Origin: an uncultured Oscillospiraceae bacterium
GTDB taxonomy: Bacteria; Bacillota; Clostridia; Oscillospirales; Oscillospiraceae
DNA: 59,722 bases
NCBI GenBank assembly: GCA_934589835.1
Contig: CAKTOK010000005.1
Location: 1 to 59,722, forward strand
Direction: 5' to 3'
How positions within the stretch are numbered: position 1 is the first letter of the stretch; the number at the start of each line of letters is the position of its first letter. The notes under the pieces are model-generated. The model saw only the letters and a program-made list of their open reading frames with translations, searched no databases and was not told the origin of the DNA. Position numbers and translations under genes: made by a program. Positions 35,475 to 45,441 of this stretch are shown here, one piece after another.

Positions 35475-37178
35475 ATGAAGTTTTCCGAAATGCCCTATGT
35501 CCGCCCGGATGCGGAGGCCCTGAAAAAGCAGCTGGCCGCCCTGACGGAGCAGCTGAAGAGCGCCGCTACCTATGAGGCGGCGCGGGAGGTCTTTCTGGAG
35601 CAGCAGAAGGTGAGGCGCGGTATGGACACCCAAGCCACGCTGGCCTCCATCCGCCACTCCATCGACACCCGCGATGCGTTCTACGATGGCGAGGAGAAGT
35701 TCTGGAACGCCGTAGGACCGGAGCTGGAGGAGTACGAGCAGGAATGGAAGGCCGCCATGCTGGCGTCCCCGTTCCGCAAGGATTTCACTGCGGAGTACGG
35801 CGAGCTGATGTTCGTCAACGCTGAGATCGCCCGCAAGTGCTTTGCGCCCGCGATCATCCCCGAGATGCAGCAGGAGAACGACCTGACGCAGGAATATGAG
35901 AAGCTGCTGGCCTCGGCGCAGGTGCCCTTCGAGGGAAAGACCTATACCCTGTCCCAGCTGACGCCGCTGAAGAGCGACCCCGACGATGCCCGCCGTCTGG
36001 CGGCGTGGCAGGCGGACGCCCAGTGGTCCATGGAGCACGCGGCGGAGCTGGACGAGCTGTACGACAGGCTGGTACACCTGCGGGATACCATGGGCAAAAA
36101 GCTGGGCTATGAGGGCTACACCACTCTGGGCTACTACCGCATGGGCCGCAACTGCTATACCAAGGAGGATGTGGAGAAGTTCCGCACCGCCGTCCAGAAG
36201 TATCTGGTGCCGGTGGCCGACAAGATCTACCGTAAGCAGGCGGAGCGTCTGGGCAAGAGCTATCCTCTGAGCTTTGCCGACATGGCGCTGGAGTTCCGCT
36301 CCGGCAATCCCCGTCCCGTGGGCACGCCTGACGAGATCCTGGCCCAGGGCATGAAGTTCTACGGCGAGCTGTCTCCCGAGACCAAGGAGTTCTTCCGCAC
36401 CATGCTGGACAACGAGCTGCTGGATGTGCTGAGCACCGAGGGCAAGGCCGGCGGCGGCTACTGCACCAGTCTGGGCGACTATGAGGTGCCCTTCATCTTC
36501 GCCAACTTCAACGGCACCCAGCACGATGTGGAGGTGGTGACCCACGAGGCCGGTCACGCCTTTGCCAGCTGGACCAACCGCAAGCGCATCCCCATCGACT
36601 ATATCTGGCCCAGCATGGAGGCCTGCGAGGTCCACTCCATGAGCATGGAGTTCTTTGCGTGGCCGTGGGCCCAGGGCTTCTTCGGCCCCGATACCCGCAA
36701 GTTCCTGTACAGCCATCTGGCCGGCGCCCTGACGTTTATCCCCTACGGCACCATGGTGGACCACTTCCAGCATATCGTGTATGAGAAGCCTGACATGACG
36801 CCGGCGGAGCGCAACGCCGCGTGGAAGGAGCTGACCGGCCTCTATATGCCTTGGGTGAAGATGGACGGCGAGATCCCGTTCTACACCGAGGGCCGCCGTT
36901 GGCAGCGTCAGCACCACATCTATTCCAGCCCCTTCTACTATATCGACTACTGCCTGGCACAGACCGTGTCGCTGGAGTTCTGGGCCATGATCCAGAAGGA
37001 TCTGGGCGATGCGTGGAGGCACTACATGGCCTACACCGTGCAGGGCGGCAGCCGCACGTTCACCGAGCTGCTGCGAAACGCCGGTCTGGAATCCCCCTTT
37101 GAGGAGAACTGCCTGCGTACCGTCTGCGCCGCTGCGGAGCAGTGGCTGGACAGCTACGATATGACCGGCATCCGGTAA
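35475..37178 (+). CDS. pepF: M3 family oligoendopeptidase
   Basis: A 567-residue zinc endopeptidase of family M3 (PepF/oligoendopeptidase F) that degrades short peptides in the cytosol. The HExxH zinc motif is HEAGH at residues 357-361, with the third ligand Glu in the following helix (EACEVHSMSMEF). The C-terminal part contains HHIYSSPFYYIDYCLAQ, a family hallmark of substrate binding. AAAGGAGG lies upstream of the ATG. Its stop overlaps the next start (TAATG), and a peptide importer operon lies 750 bases downstream. Confidence 0.93.
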   Translation: MKFSEMPYVRPDAEALKKQLAALTEQLKSAATYEAAREVFLEQQKVRRGMDTQATLASIRHSIDTRDAFYDGEEKFWNAVGPELEEYEQEWKAAMLASPFRKDFTAEYGELMFVNAEIARKCFAPAIIPEMQQENDLTQEYEKLLASAQVPFEGKTYTLSQLTPLKSDPDDARRLAAWQADAQWSMEHAAELDELYDRLVHLRDTMGKKLGYEGYTTLGYYRMGRNCYTKEDVEKFRTAVQKYLVPVADKIYRKQAERLGKSYPLSFADMALEFRSGNPRPVGTPDEILAQGMKFYGELSPETKEFFRTMLDNELLDVLSTEGKAGGGYCTSLGDYEVPFIFANFNGTQHDVEVVTHEAGHAFASWTNRKRIPIDYIWPSMEACEVHSMSMEFFAWPWAQGFFGPDTRKFLYSHLAGALTFIPYGTMVDHFQHIVYEKPDMTPAERNAAWKELTGLYMPWVKMDGEIPFYTEGRRWQRQHHIYSSPFYYIDYCLAQTVSLEFWAMIQKDLGDAWRHYMAYTVQGGSRTFTELLRNAGLESPFEENCLRTVCAAAEQWLDSYDMTGIR

Positions 37179-37744
37179 TGGCGGAGGAGAAGAAGCGGCA
37201 GGGCCGCCGCGCCCATCTCAACGACTTCTACCGCGATGTGTCCGGCAATTACGTCTATACCGGCGCCTGCTATGTCTGCACGGCCCCGCAGGAGCGTACC
37301 GCGCTCCTGCGGCGGCTTTGGCTGCTGACAGCAGTGCTGGCGGCGGCAGTGGCGGCCGGCGGCTGCATCGCCGCGCCGGGCGTAGGGCGGTGCTTCTACG
37401 TGCTGCTGCCTTATGCGGCGGAGGTGGGCCTGACCGGCAGCGTGGTCTGGGCCATGACGCGCTGGCAGGCACGGGAGTACCCCATGCGGGCGTATGTCTA
37501 CAAGGCCACGGTGCAGGCCCTGCCGGGCCGGTGCCTTGCCGAGGCGATTCTTGCCGCCGCGGGCTTTGCCGGGGAGTGCGCGTACCTGCTGGTGTCCGGC
37601 AGTGGCGGACGGGGCCTTTGGGCGGCTGTCTACCTGCTGCTGAAGGCCATGTCCCTTGCGGCAGCGCTGCTCATGCGGCATCTCGTGCTGTCCAGCAGGT
37701 GGGAGCCGGTAGGCGGGAATGGCGAAATAACGACAAAACCTTAA
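37178..37744 (+). CDS. Membrane protein coupled to pepF, unknown function
   Basis: A 188-residue protein with a basic N-terminal tail (MAEEKKRQGRRAHLND...) followed by about four hydrophobic helices (near residues 46-65, 72-92, 118-140 and 147-165). The start overlaps the pepF stop by one base, so it is translationally coupled. I do not recognise the family. The tail motif YRDVSGNYVYTGACYVC may be a conserved cytoplasmic element. Confidence 0.75.
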   Translation: MAEEKKRQGRRAHLNDFYRDVSGNYVYTGACYVCTAPQERTALLRRLWLLTAVLAAAVAAGGCIAAPGVGRCFYVLLPYAAEVGLTGSVVWAMTRWQAREYPMRAYVYKATVQALPGRCLAEAILAAAGFAGECAYLLVSGSGGRGLWAAVYLLLKAMSLAAALLMRHLVLSSRWEPVGGNGEITTKP

Positions 37745-37751
37745 AAAAGAC

Positions 37752-37781
37752 TGTACAACCGCCATGGGAATATGGTATAAT
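37752..37781 (+). promoter_or_regulatory. Probable promoter of the peptide importer operon
   Basis: TATAAT at 37776-37781 with TGTACA 18 bases upstream as a weak -35. Confidence 0.55.
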
Positions 37782-37842
37782 GACTAAAATGGCTGTCGCT
37801 GTCGATGCGTTTGGCCGGATTCCAAAAGGGAGGATTCCCTTT

Positions 37843-37863
37843 TTCTGCACACTGTGTGCAGAA
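37843..37863. promoter_or_regulatory. Palindrome in the importer leader
   Basis: TTCTGCACAC and GTGTGCAGAA form perfect 10-base arms around one central base, about 60 bases downstream of the -10 box. A second short hairpin (GGGTAAACACCC) follows before the ribosome site. It could be an operator acting as a roadblock or an RNA hairpin. Confidence 0.5.
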
Positions 37864-37927
37864 GCTTAACTGTGCGCCACGGGTAAACACCCGTTGAAGC
37901 AAAAATATAAAAAAGGAGTTAGATCCA

Positions 37928-40198
37928 ATGAAAAGAGCACTTGCATTGATCCTGTCTCTGGTCATGTGCGTGGGTCTGTTCACCGCCTGCGGCGAGCAGA
38001 AGAACCCCGACAATCAGGGTCAGGAGTCGACCAAGAAGACACTCGTGGTCGGCACGCAGAACTTCGACGGTAAGTTCTCTCCCTTCTTCTACACCAACGA
38101 TTATGAAAACCAGGTCATGAGCATGGTTTTCGATGCCCTGCTGGGTACCGACCGTGAAGGCTCCGTGGTACTGAAGGGCATCGAGGGCGATGTGCGTCCC
38201 TACAACGGCACCGACTACACCTACTACGGCATCGCTGACTGCGACGTGGTGGAGAATGAAGACGGCACCGTGGACTACAACATCACCCTGAAGCCCGGCG
38301 TCAAGTTCTCCGACGGCGAAGAGATGACCATCGACGACGTCATCTTCTCCTACTACGTCCTGCTTGACCCCACCTATGACGGCGTGTCCACCCTGTACTC
38401 CATCCCCATCAAGGGTCTGGATGCTTACCGCACCGGTATGGAGTCCCGCATGAACCTGATCCTGGCGGCCGGCCCCGACGGCTACACCGCTACTGAGTAC
38501 TACACCGAGGATCAGTACAACACCTTCTGGGCCGCCTTCAACGCCGCCGGCGTGAAGTTCGCGCAGGAGATTCTGGACTATGTGGTTGGTGCCGGCTATG
38601 CCGCCGCCACCGATTCCGTGGCTGCTCAGGCTGCCAACTGGGGCTTTGAGCTGGCCGAGGACGCTACGGTTGAGGATTTCTGGGCTGCCATCGTGGCCGC
38701 TTACGGCTATGATATCTCTGATGCCGGTATCAACGCGGAGACCGCCGGCAGCAGCATCTCCTCCCTGATCGAGGCCGAGATCGGCGACACCTTCTCCGAC
38801 TACACCGTCGGTGTGCAGACCGGTGAGTCCGCTCCCAACGTCTCCGGTATCGTCAAGACCGGCGACTACTCCATGACCGTCACCCTGACTGAGATCAGCG
38901 CCACCGCGATCTATCAGATCCCCGTGACCGTCTGCCCCATGCACTACTACGGCGAGACCGAGAAGTACGACTACGACAACAACAAGTTCGGCTTTGACAA
39001 GGGCGACCTGTCCCACGTCAAGTCCGTGACCTCCAGCCCTGTCGGCTCCGGCCCCTTCACCTTCGAGAGCTATTCCAACGGCGCTGTGACTCTGCAGAAG
39101 AACACCGGCTACTGGAAGGGCGAGCCCAAGATCGATACCGTCATGTGGCGCGAGATGCAGGATGTGGATAAGATCCCCGGCGTCGTCTCCGGCACCATCG
39201 ATATCACCGATCCTTCCTACTCCAAGGAAGCTGCGGATCAGATCAAGAAGGCCAACTCCAACGGCGAGATCACCGGTGACGTCATCCAGACCGACCTGGT
39301 GGCCAACCTGGGCTATGGCTATGTCGGCTTCAATGCCAACCGCGTGAAGGTCGGCAACGGCAACGGCGGCGACGAGGCCTCCAAGAACCTGCGTAAGGCT
39401 ATCGCGACCGTGATCGCTGTTTACCGTGACGTGGCCGTGGACTCCTACTACGGTGAGTTCGCCAACGTCATCAACTACCCCATCTCCGACACCTCCTGGG
39501 CTGCCCCCCGTGTCACCGATGAGGGCTACAAGGTCGCGTTCTCCGTGGATGTGAACGGCAATGATATCTACACCGAGGGCATGAGCGCTGACGAGAAGTA
39601 CGCCGCTGCCAAGCAGGCCGCTCTGGGCTACTTCGAGGCTGCCGGCTACACCGTCACCGATGGTAAGGTCACCGCTGCTCCTGCTGACGCTCCCATGGAC
39701 GTTGAGGTCATGGTCGGCGGCGGCGGCACCGGCGATCACCCCTCCTTCATGGACCTGACGCTGGCCTCCGACGCGCTGAAGGAGATCGGCTTCAACCTGA
39801 TCGTCACCGATATGTCCAACTTCTCCGAGATGACCAACTCCGTCAACTCCGGTACCGCGGATATGTTCGCCATGGCGTGGCAGGCCACTCCCGACCCCGA
39901 TATGTTCCAGATCTATCACAGCCAGGGCGGCTCCAATGAGAAGTCCTACTGGATCAAGGACGCCGAGCTGGATGAGCTGATCATGATGGCCCGTCAGTCC
40001 ACCGATCAGACCTATCGTAAGACCCTGTACAAGCAGTGCCTTGACATCGTGGCCGACTGGGCTGTTGAGATCCCCATCTATCAGCGTCAGAACTGCGTGA
40101 TCCTGTCCGCTCAGCGCGTGAATCTGGATACCGTGACGCCCGATATCACCACCTATTGGCAGTGGTACAACGATCTGGAGCTGCTGGAAGTCAAGTAA
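37928..40198 (+). CDS. Peptide ABC transporter substrate-binding lipoprotein (family 5), oversized
   Basis: A 756-residue lipoprotein of the OppA/DppA family. The signal peptide ends in the lipobox FTAC (C21). Family hallmarks are FDGKFSPFFYTNDYENQV near the N terminus, YNITLKPGVKFSDGEEMTIDDV, YWKGEPKIDTV, and the C-terminal NCVILSAQRVNLDTVTP. Usual members have about 520-600 residues; the surplus lies at about residues 165-300, a helical, acidic insertion between YSIPIKGLD and the SGIVKTGDYSMTV strand. Codon use looks highly biased, fitting strong expression. It starts a five-gene importer operon; peptide substrate is inferred. Confidence 0.92.
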   Translation: MKRALALILSLVMCVGLFTACGEQKNPDNQGQESTKKTLVVGTQNFDGKFSPFFYTNDYENQVMSMVFDALLGTDREGSVVLKGIEGDVRPYNGTDYTYYGIADCDVVENEDGTVDYNITLKPGVKFSDGEEMTIDDVIFSYYVLLDPTYDGVSTLYSIPIKGLDAYRTGMESRMNLILAAGPDGYTATEYYTEDQYNTFWAAFNAAGVKFAQEILDYVVGAGYAAATDSVAAQAANWGFELAEDATVEDFWAAIVAAYGYDISDAGINAETAGSSISSLIEAEIGDTFSDYTVGVQTGESAPNVSGIVKTGDYSMTVTLTEISATAIYQIPVTVCPMHYYGETEKYDYDNNKFGFDKGDLSHVKSVTSSPVGSGPFTFESYSNGAVTLQKNTGYWKGEPKIDTVMWREMQDVDKIPGVVSGTIDITDPSYSKEAADQIKKANSNGEITGDVIQTDLVANLGYGYVGFNANRVKVGNGNGGDEASKNLRKAIATVIAVYRDVAVDSYYGEFANVINYPISDTSWAAPRVTDEGYKVAFSVDVNGNDIYTEGMSADEKYAAAKQAALGYFEAAGYTVTDGKVTAAPADAPMDVEVMVGGGGTGDHPSFMDLTLASDALKEIGFNLIVTDMSNFSEMTNSVNSGTADMFAMAWQATPDPDMFQIYHSQGGSNEKSYWIKDAELDELIMMARQSTDQTYRKTLYKQCLDIVADWAVEIPIYQRQNCVILSAQRVNLDTVTPDITTYWQWYNDLELLEVK

Positions 40199-40225
40199 GA
40201 GCTTCAGACCCTACATTTGATTTTC

Positions 40226-40283
40226 CTTAAAGGCGAAAACCTTTAAGACGGCTACCCTGCGGCTGAAAAGCCGCAGGGTAGCC
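40226..40283 (+). terminator. Tandem hairpins after the binding-protein gene
   Basis: CTTAAAGG / CCTTTAAG (8 bp) is followed at once by a perfect 14-bp stem GGCTACCCTGCGGC / GCCGCAGGGTAGCC, both with AAAA-containing 6-base loops. No T-run follows. This fits a processing or attenuation site that leaves the binding-protein mRNA more abundant than the permease mRNAs. Confidence 0.65.
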
Positions 40284-40422
40284 TGTCACCGGACTCTTTC
40301 TGCGTATGAGTCAGGCGGTTCGACGTCCGTGCCGGAACGGCTGCCTGATATGCAGAATCATACTATAGGGAGGCTGTCTGCCCCTGGCGCGGGGCGGCCG
40401 CCGCCGAAAACGGAGGGATTGT

Positions 40423-41409
40423 ATGCGAAAATTCTTAGTCAAACGCACGCTGCTATCAATTTTGATCCTGTTCTTTGTGACATTCATCATCTATGTGCTG
40501 ATGCGCTGTCTGCCGGCCTCCTATGTGGAGACCATGGCACGGCAGCTGTCACAGGCGCCCGGCTCCAAGCCCTACGAGGAATGGCTGGCCCAGCTCAACG
40601 CCCAGTACGGTCTGGATCTCGAGCTGATCCCGGGCTTCTTCGTACAGCTGAAGAATCTCGTCACCGGCAACTTCGGCGACAGCTGGAAGTACACGGTTCC
40701 CGTGCTCCAGAAGTTCAACGAGGTCATCTGGGTGTCCTTCATCATGGGCGCTATCTCGCTGGTGTTTGAGCTGCTGATCGCGGTGCCTCTGGGCATTGTT
40801 GCCGCCACCAAGCAGTACAGCGTGACCGACTATACCGTTACGACCGTCGCCCTGTTGGGTATGTCCCTGCCCACATTCTTCTTTGCCACGCTGCTGAAGC
40901 TGGTATTTTCCGTGAAGCTGGGCTGGTTCGATCTGGTGGGACTGACGGGCCGTGATTTCAACTCCCTCAGCCATTTCGGGCAGATACTGGATATGGCCAA
41001 GCATCTGGTGCTGCCCATTGTGACGCTGGTGTTCATCTCCATTGGCCCGTGGATGCGCTATGTCCGCACCAACATGCTGGAGGTGCTGAACGCCGACTAC
41101 ATCCGCACGGCCCGCGCCAAGGGCCTGTCTGAGAAGAAGGTCATTTATCACCATGCCTTCCGCAATACGCTGATCCCGCTGGTCACGTTTATCGGCGGCA
41201 GCCTGCCCGGCCTGTTCGCCGGTGCGCTGATCACCGAGACGCTGTTCGCCATCCCGGGCATCGGCTACATCTCCTACAATGCCATGGTGGCCGGCGATAT
41301 TCCGTTCTCCATGTTCTACATGACGTTCCTGGCGATCCTGACGCTGCTGGGCAACCTCATCTCCGACATCCTGTACGCCGTGGTAGACCCGCGGGTACGC
41401 ATCGCTTGA
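40423..41409 (+). CDS. Peptide ABC transporter permease (OppB/DppB type)
   Basis: A 328-residue inner-membrane permease with six helices. The N-terminal helix (residues 9-29) precedes a periplasm-side loop with the family NFGDSWKYTVPV element. The coupling EAA-like loop reads YIRTARAKGLSEKKVIYHHAFRNTLIPL. ACGGAGGG precedes the ATG. It pairs with the following permease to form the membrane channel of the importer. Confidence 0.95.
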   Translation: MRKFLVKRTLLSILILFFVTFIIYVLMRCLPASYVETMARQLSQAPGSKPYEEWLAQLNAQYGLDLELIPGFFVQLKNLVTGNFGDSWKYTVPVLQKFNEVIWVSFIMGAISLVFELLIAVPLGIVAATKQYSVTDYTVTTVALLGMSLPTFFFATLLKLVFSVKLGWFDLVGLTGRDFNSLSHFGQILDMAKHLVLPIVTLVFISIGPWMRYVRTNMLEVLNADYIRTARAKGLSEKKVIYHHAFRNTLIPLVTFIGGSLPGLFAGALITETLFAIPGIGYISYNAMVAGDIPFSMFYMTFLAILTLLGNLISDILYAVVDPRVRIA

Positions 41410-41427
41410 GAAGGGAGGACGTGAAGC

Positions 41428-43080
41428 ATGAGTTATTTCGACGATAAGAAGGATAAAGATTTGTCCGTTCCCGGCCATGGGCAGGGAATGCCCGGCACCG
41501 ATGCCCGCCGCCGCTCCTACGAGCTGAACGAGAAGTACGCAGGCAAGGACAATACGCCCTCCGAGGACAACACGCCCCACGAGGATTATTCCCTGAGCGA
41601 TGACCGCCGCGTCAAGGTGCTCTCTCCGGGCACTCTGGTGGCCAAGCGCTTCTTCCGCAACCGTCTGGCTGTGGTGGGCCTGACCATTCTGGCCGTCATG
41701 TTCCTGTTCTCCTTCATCGGCGGGCTTGTCAGCCCCTACGGGCAGGACGAGGTGTTCTACCGCGACGATATCCAGATGAAGGAGTATGCCGCCCTCAGCG
41801 AGAATACCGAATATCGCTATCTGGTGGCGGACGGACAGGAGTTCGGCGCCATCCTGCAGGCGCAGCTGACGCTGCATATGGGCAAGGATGAGGAATTCAC
41901 CTACAAGGGCGTGACCTACACCATTACGGAGGAGGGCGACAGCCTCTACTCCGTGTCTCAGGGCACCACGCTTCTGGCGGTGGCCTACAAGGACATCGTG
42001 ACCCCCAGCGTCACCGGCGAGCAGCTCAGCTTTGCCTTTAACTTCCATGCGCTGAAGGCAAACGCCACCGGCGAGACAGAGTTTACCGCAGACGGCAAGA
42101 CCTACACGGTGGACGGCGGAAGCGTACTGCTCAACGGGGAAGAGGTGGCCTACATCAGCCGCTACGTCATCCAGTCCAAGGTGGCCGGCACCGTGATCTC
42201 CAAGGAGTTCAAGGAGCGTGTCATCGAGGCGGCGGAAAAGGGCGAGACGGAGGTGGAGTACACCAACGAGGACGGACAGATCCGCGAGATCCAGCTGGAG
42301 TACAACCCTGCCAAGTATCAGTGGTCCATCAAGGAGGGCACCGTTACCCGCGTGTTCGACGCCTACTCCTTCCCCACCAGCACCCACCTGCTGGGCACGG
42401 ATAAGAACGGTATGGATATGCTGACCCGTCTGATGTACGGCGGCCGCGTATCCCTGTGTATCGGTTTCATCGTTGTCATCATCTCCGCCACGCTGGGCGT
42501 GATCCTGGGCGGTATCTCCGGCTACTTCGGCGGCTGGGTGGATAACCTCATCATGCGTATCGTGGATATCTTCTACTGCATCCCCTCCACGCCGCTGATC
42601 ATCATTCTGGGCGCGGCCATGGACGGTATGCGCGTGGATCCGCAGGTCCGTATGCTCTACCTGATGCTGATCCTCGGTTTTCTGGGCTGGCCCGGGATTG
42701 CCCGACTGGTTCGCGGCCAGATCCTGTCCCTGCGCGAGCAGGAGTTCATGACCGCCACTGAGGCCTGCGGCATCAGCGTATCTCGCCGTATCTTCCGGCA
42801 CCTGATCCCCAATGTTATCCCGCAGCTCATTGTCAACTGCACCATGAGCCTTGGCGCCACCATTATCACCGAGGCGACTCTGTCCTTCCTGGGTCTGGGC
42901 GTCAAGTTCCCCTTCGCATCCTGGGGCAACATCATGAACGACGTCTCCAACTCCTACGTTCTGACGGAGTACTGGTTTATCTGGATCCCCGCCGGTATCT
43001 GCCTGATGCTGACGGTCCTCGGCTTTAACTTCGTGGGCGACGGTCTGCGCGATGCGTTCGACCCGAAGATGAAGCGCTGA
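41428..43080 (+). CDS. Peptide ABC transporter permease (OppC/DppC type) with large extracellular insertion
   Basis: A 550-residue permease; typical family members have about 300. After an N-terminal cytoplasmic region and the first helix (about 76-100), an added segment of roughly 200 residues (about 110-315) is placed outside the membrane. It is rich in beta-type strands (EFTYKGVTYTITEEGDSLYSV, TEFTADGKTYTVDGGSVLLN). The canonical core resumes at HLLGTDKNGMDMLTRLMYG, with the coupling loop EACGISVSRRIFRHLIPN. Start has GGGAGG upstream, 19 bases after the previous stop. Confidence 0.93.
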   Translation: MSYFDDKKDKDLSVPGHGQGMPGTDARRRSYELNEKYAGKDNTPSEDNTPHEDYSLSDDRRVKVLSPGTLVAKRFFRNRLAVVGLTILAVMFLFSFIGGLVSPYGQDEVFYRDDIQMKEYAALSENTEYRYLVADGQEFGAILQAQLTLHMGKDEEFTYKGVTYTITEEGDSLYSVSQGTTLLAVAYKDIVTPSVTGEQLSFAFNFHALKANATGETEFTADGKTYTVDGGSVLLNGEEVAYISRYVIQSKVAGTVISKEFKERVIEAAEKGETEVEYTNEDGQIREIQLEYNPAKYQWSIKEGTVTRVFDAYSFPTSTHLLGTDKNGMDMLTRLMYGGRVSLCIGFIVVIISATLGVILGGISGYFGGWVDNLIMRIVDIFYCIPSTPLIIILGAAMDGMRVDPQVRMLYLMLILGFLGWPGIARLVRGQILSLREQEFMTATEACGISVSRRIFRHLIPNVIPQLIVNCTMSLGATIITEATLSFLGLGVKFPFASWGNIMNDVSNSYVLTEYWFIWIPAGICLMLTVLGFNFVGDGLRDAFDPKMKR

Positions 43081-43097
43081 GAAAGGAGGGAATCGGA

Positions 43098-44303
43098 ATG
43101 GCTAAGAAACACAACGATGGGTACCTGTCTGCAAAGGAATCCCGCCGCATTTCCAAGGAAAACCGCAAGATCACCAATGCGCTGGAAAAGAAGCGCAAGC
43201 GGAAGAACGTGCCGGAGGAGGAGTATCTCACCCAGATGCACGATCCCCGCAACGCCGTGGAATTCGATAACCTCCATACCTATTTCTTCACAGACACCGG
43301 CGTGGTCAAATCTGTGGACGGCGTCACCTTCTCCGTGCCCATCGGCAAGACCGTGGGCGTGGTGGGCGAGTCCGGCTGCGGCAAGTCCGTCACCAGCCTG
43401 TCGCTCATGCAGCTGCTGCAGCGGCCGCAGGGTCAGGTGGTGGAGGGCGAGATCCGCCTGAATCTGGGAAATAAGGCCTACGATGTCACCAAGACGCCGG
43501 ATTCCGTGATGCAGCACCTGCGCGGCAACATCGTCTCCATGATCTTCCAGGAGCCAATGACCGCGCTGAACCCCGTGTTCCGCATCGGAGACCAGCTGGA
43601 CGAGGTCATCGCTCTTCACGGTGAAAAGGACCAGACGGAGGAGCAGATCAGGACCCGCTCCATTCAGCTGCTGGAGATGGTGGGCATTGCCAACAGCGCG
43701 GGCGTTTACAAGAACTTCCCCCACGAGCTGTCCGGCGGTATGCGCCAGCGTGTGATGATCGCCATGGCGCTGGCGTGCAGCCCCCGCCTTATCATCGCCG
43801 ACGAGCCCACCACCGCACTGGACGTGACCATTCAGGCCCAGATCCTGGACCTGCTGCGTAACCTGAAGGACAAGATCAATTCCTCCATCATGTTCATCAC
43901 CCATGATCTGGGCGTGATCGCCGAGATGGCGGACTATGTCGTGGTCATGTATGCCGGCCGCATCGTGGAGCAGGGCACAGCGGAAGAGATTTTCGCTCAT
44001 CCCGCGCACCCCTATACCATCGGCCTGATGGCCTCCAAGCCTGTGGTGGGCCGTCAGGTGGAGAAGCTCTACTCCATCCCCGGCAAGGTACCCAACCCCA
44101 TCAATATGCCGGACTACTGTTACTTCAAGGATCGCTGTGAGATGTGCGTGGAGCGCTGTAATGGCGAATATCCCTGTGAGGTCAGCATTTCCCCCACCCA
44201 CAAGGTGTCCTGCTATCGCTACTATGACGGCAGGCGGCCCGATCTGGAGGAGCAGGTGGAGCAGGAAATAACCGGTGCGGACAACGGAAAGGAGGGGGAA
44301 TAA
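43098..44303 (+). CDS. Peptide ABC transporter ATPase (OppD/DppD type)
   Basis: A 401-residue cytosolic ATPase. Walker A is [11 protein letters not shown], the signature is [12 protein letters not shown], Walker B is [12 protein letters not shown], and the switch His is in ITHDLG. The C-terminal oligopeptide domain has clustered Cys ([14 protein letters not shown], then C and C further on); a related DppD binds a [4Fe-4S] cluster there. A basic N-terminal extension of about 50 residues precedes the core. AAAGGAGGG precedes the ATG. Confidence 0.95.
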   Translation: MAKKHNDGYLSAKESRRISKENRKITNALEKKRKRKNVPEEEYLTQMHDPRNAVEFDNLHTYFFTDTGVVKSVDGVTFSVPIGKTVGVVGESGCGKSVTSLSLMQLLQRPQGQVVEGEIRLNLGNKAYDVTKTPDSVMQHLRGNIVSMIFQEPMTALNPVFRIGDQLDEVIALHGEKDQTEEQIRTRSIQLLEMVGIANSAGVYKNFPHELSGGMRQRVMIAMALACSPRLIIADEPTTALDVTIQAQILDLLRNLKDKINSSIMFITHDLGVIAEMADYVVVMYAGRIVEQGTAEEIFAHPAHPYTIGLMASKPVVGRQVEKLYSIPGKVPNPINMPDYCYFKDRCEMCVERCNGEYPCEVSISPTHKVSCYRYYDGRRPDLEEQVEQEITGADNGKEGE

Positions 44304-44304
44304 G

Positions 44305-45441
44305 ATGCCGTTTTGGAAAGCAGGGAAGAATGACGATCAGGTTCTCGAGGAGCTGAAGGAGACTCAGAAGCAGAATGCCGACGAGTTTGCCAAGGAACAG
44401 GAGAACGCCAAAAAGGTCAGGAAAAGCTCTCTCATCGTTGATAACGATTTCACCCCTGTGGAATACGACCCTCAGTATATCCTGCAGGTCAATCATCTGA
44501 AGAAGTATTTTCCCATCAAGGGCGGTATGGTATCCAAGACCGTTGGCTACGTCAAGGCCGTGGATGGTGTGACGTTCAACCTCAAGCGCGGAACCACAAT
44601 GGGCCTCGTAGGAGAGTCCGGCTGCGGCAAGACCACCACCGGCCGAACCATCCTGCGTCTGTATGACGAAAAAACCTCCGGCCAGGTGCTGTTCAATGGA
44701 CAGGAGGTCTATGATCTGTCTCCTAAGGAGATGCGCGCTATGCGTACCAAAATGCAGATCATTTTTCAGGATCCGTTCTCCTCTCTGTCCCCACGAATGC
44801 CGGTGGGTGAGATCATCGGCGAGGCGGTGCGCGAGCACAATCTGGTGCCGAAAGAGGAATTTGACGACTATATCGACAGGGTCATGGACAACTGCGGCTT
44901 GCAGCCCTTCCACAAGGACCGCTATCCTCACGAGTTCTCCGGCGGTCAGCGGCAGCGTATCTGCATTGCCCGGGCGCTGGCGCTGAATCCTGAATTCATC
45001 GTCTGCGATGAGCCGGTGTCCGCGCTGGACGTGTCCATTCAGGCCCAGATCATCAACCTGCTCAAGGAGATCCAGGAGAAGTACAACCTGACGTACCTGT
45101 TCATCAGCCACGATCTGTCCGTGGTGGAGCACATCTCCGACACGGTGGGCGTTATGTATCTGGGTAATCTGGTGGAGTATGGCGCTACGGAGGACATCTT
45201 CCGCAACCCGCTGCACCCCTACACAAAGGCGCTCTTCTCCGCCATCCCCATTCCCGACCCCACGGTGAAGATGAACCGTATCGTGCTGGAGGGCGGCATT
45301 CCGTCTCCCGCCAACCCGCCCAAGGGCTGCAAGTTCCACACCCGCTGTGCCAACTGCATGGACTGCTGCAAGGAGGAGGTTCCTGTTCAGCGTGAGCTGG
45401 AGCCGGGTCACTTCGTGGCGTGCCATCTGTACGGTAAGTGA
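44305..45441 (+). CDS. Peptide ABC transporter ATPase (OppF/DppF type)
   Basis: A 378-residue partner ATPase. Walker A is [12 protein letters not shown], signature [12 protein letters not shown], Walker [13 protein letters not shown], switch ISHDLS. The C-terminal Cys cluster [14 protein letters not shown] matches that of the other ATPase. An N-terminal Gln/Glu/Lys-rich helix (about residues 8-45) is extra. AAAGGAGGGGG precedes the ATG, one base after the previous gene ends. Its stop overlaps the next start (TGATG). Confidence 0.95.
   Translation: MPFWKAGKNDDQVLEELKETQKQNADEFAKEQENAKKVRKSSLIVDNDFTPVEYDPQYILQVNHLKKYFPIKGGMVSKTVGYVKAVDGVTFNLKRGTTMGLVGESGCGKTTTGRTILRLYDEKTSGQVLFNGQEVYDLSPKEMRAMRTKMQIIFQDPFSSLSPRMPVGEIIGEAVREHNLVPKEEFDDYIDRVMDNCGLQPFHKDRYPHEFSGGQRQRICIARALALNPEFIVCDEPVSALDVSIQAQIINLLKEIQEKYNLTYLFISHDLSVVEHISDTVGVMYLGNLVEYGATEDIFRNPLHPYTKALFSAIPIPDPTVKMNRIVLEGGIPSPANPPKGCKFHTRCANCMDCCKEEVPVQRELEPGHFVACHLYGK

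Noticed and set aside
37919..39919. 666-codon antisense frame over the binding-protein gene
   Set aside because: Repetitive Gly/Val/His composition antisense to a clear lipoprotein gene.
40549..42801. 750-codon antisense frame over the two permease genes
   Set aside because: Runs through two well-supported genes and their gap; no start signal or domain.
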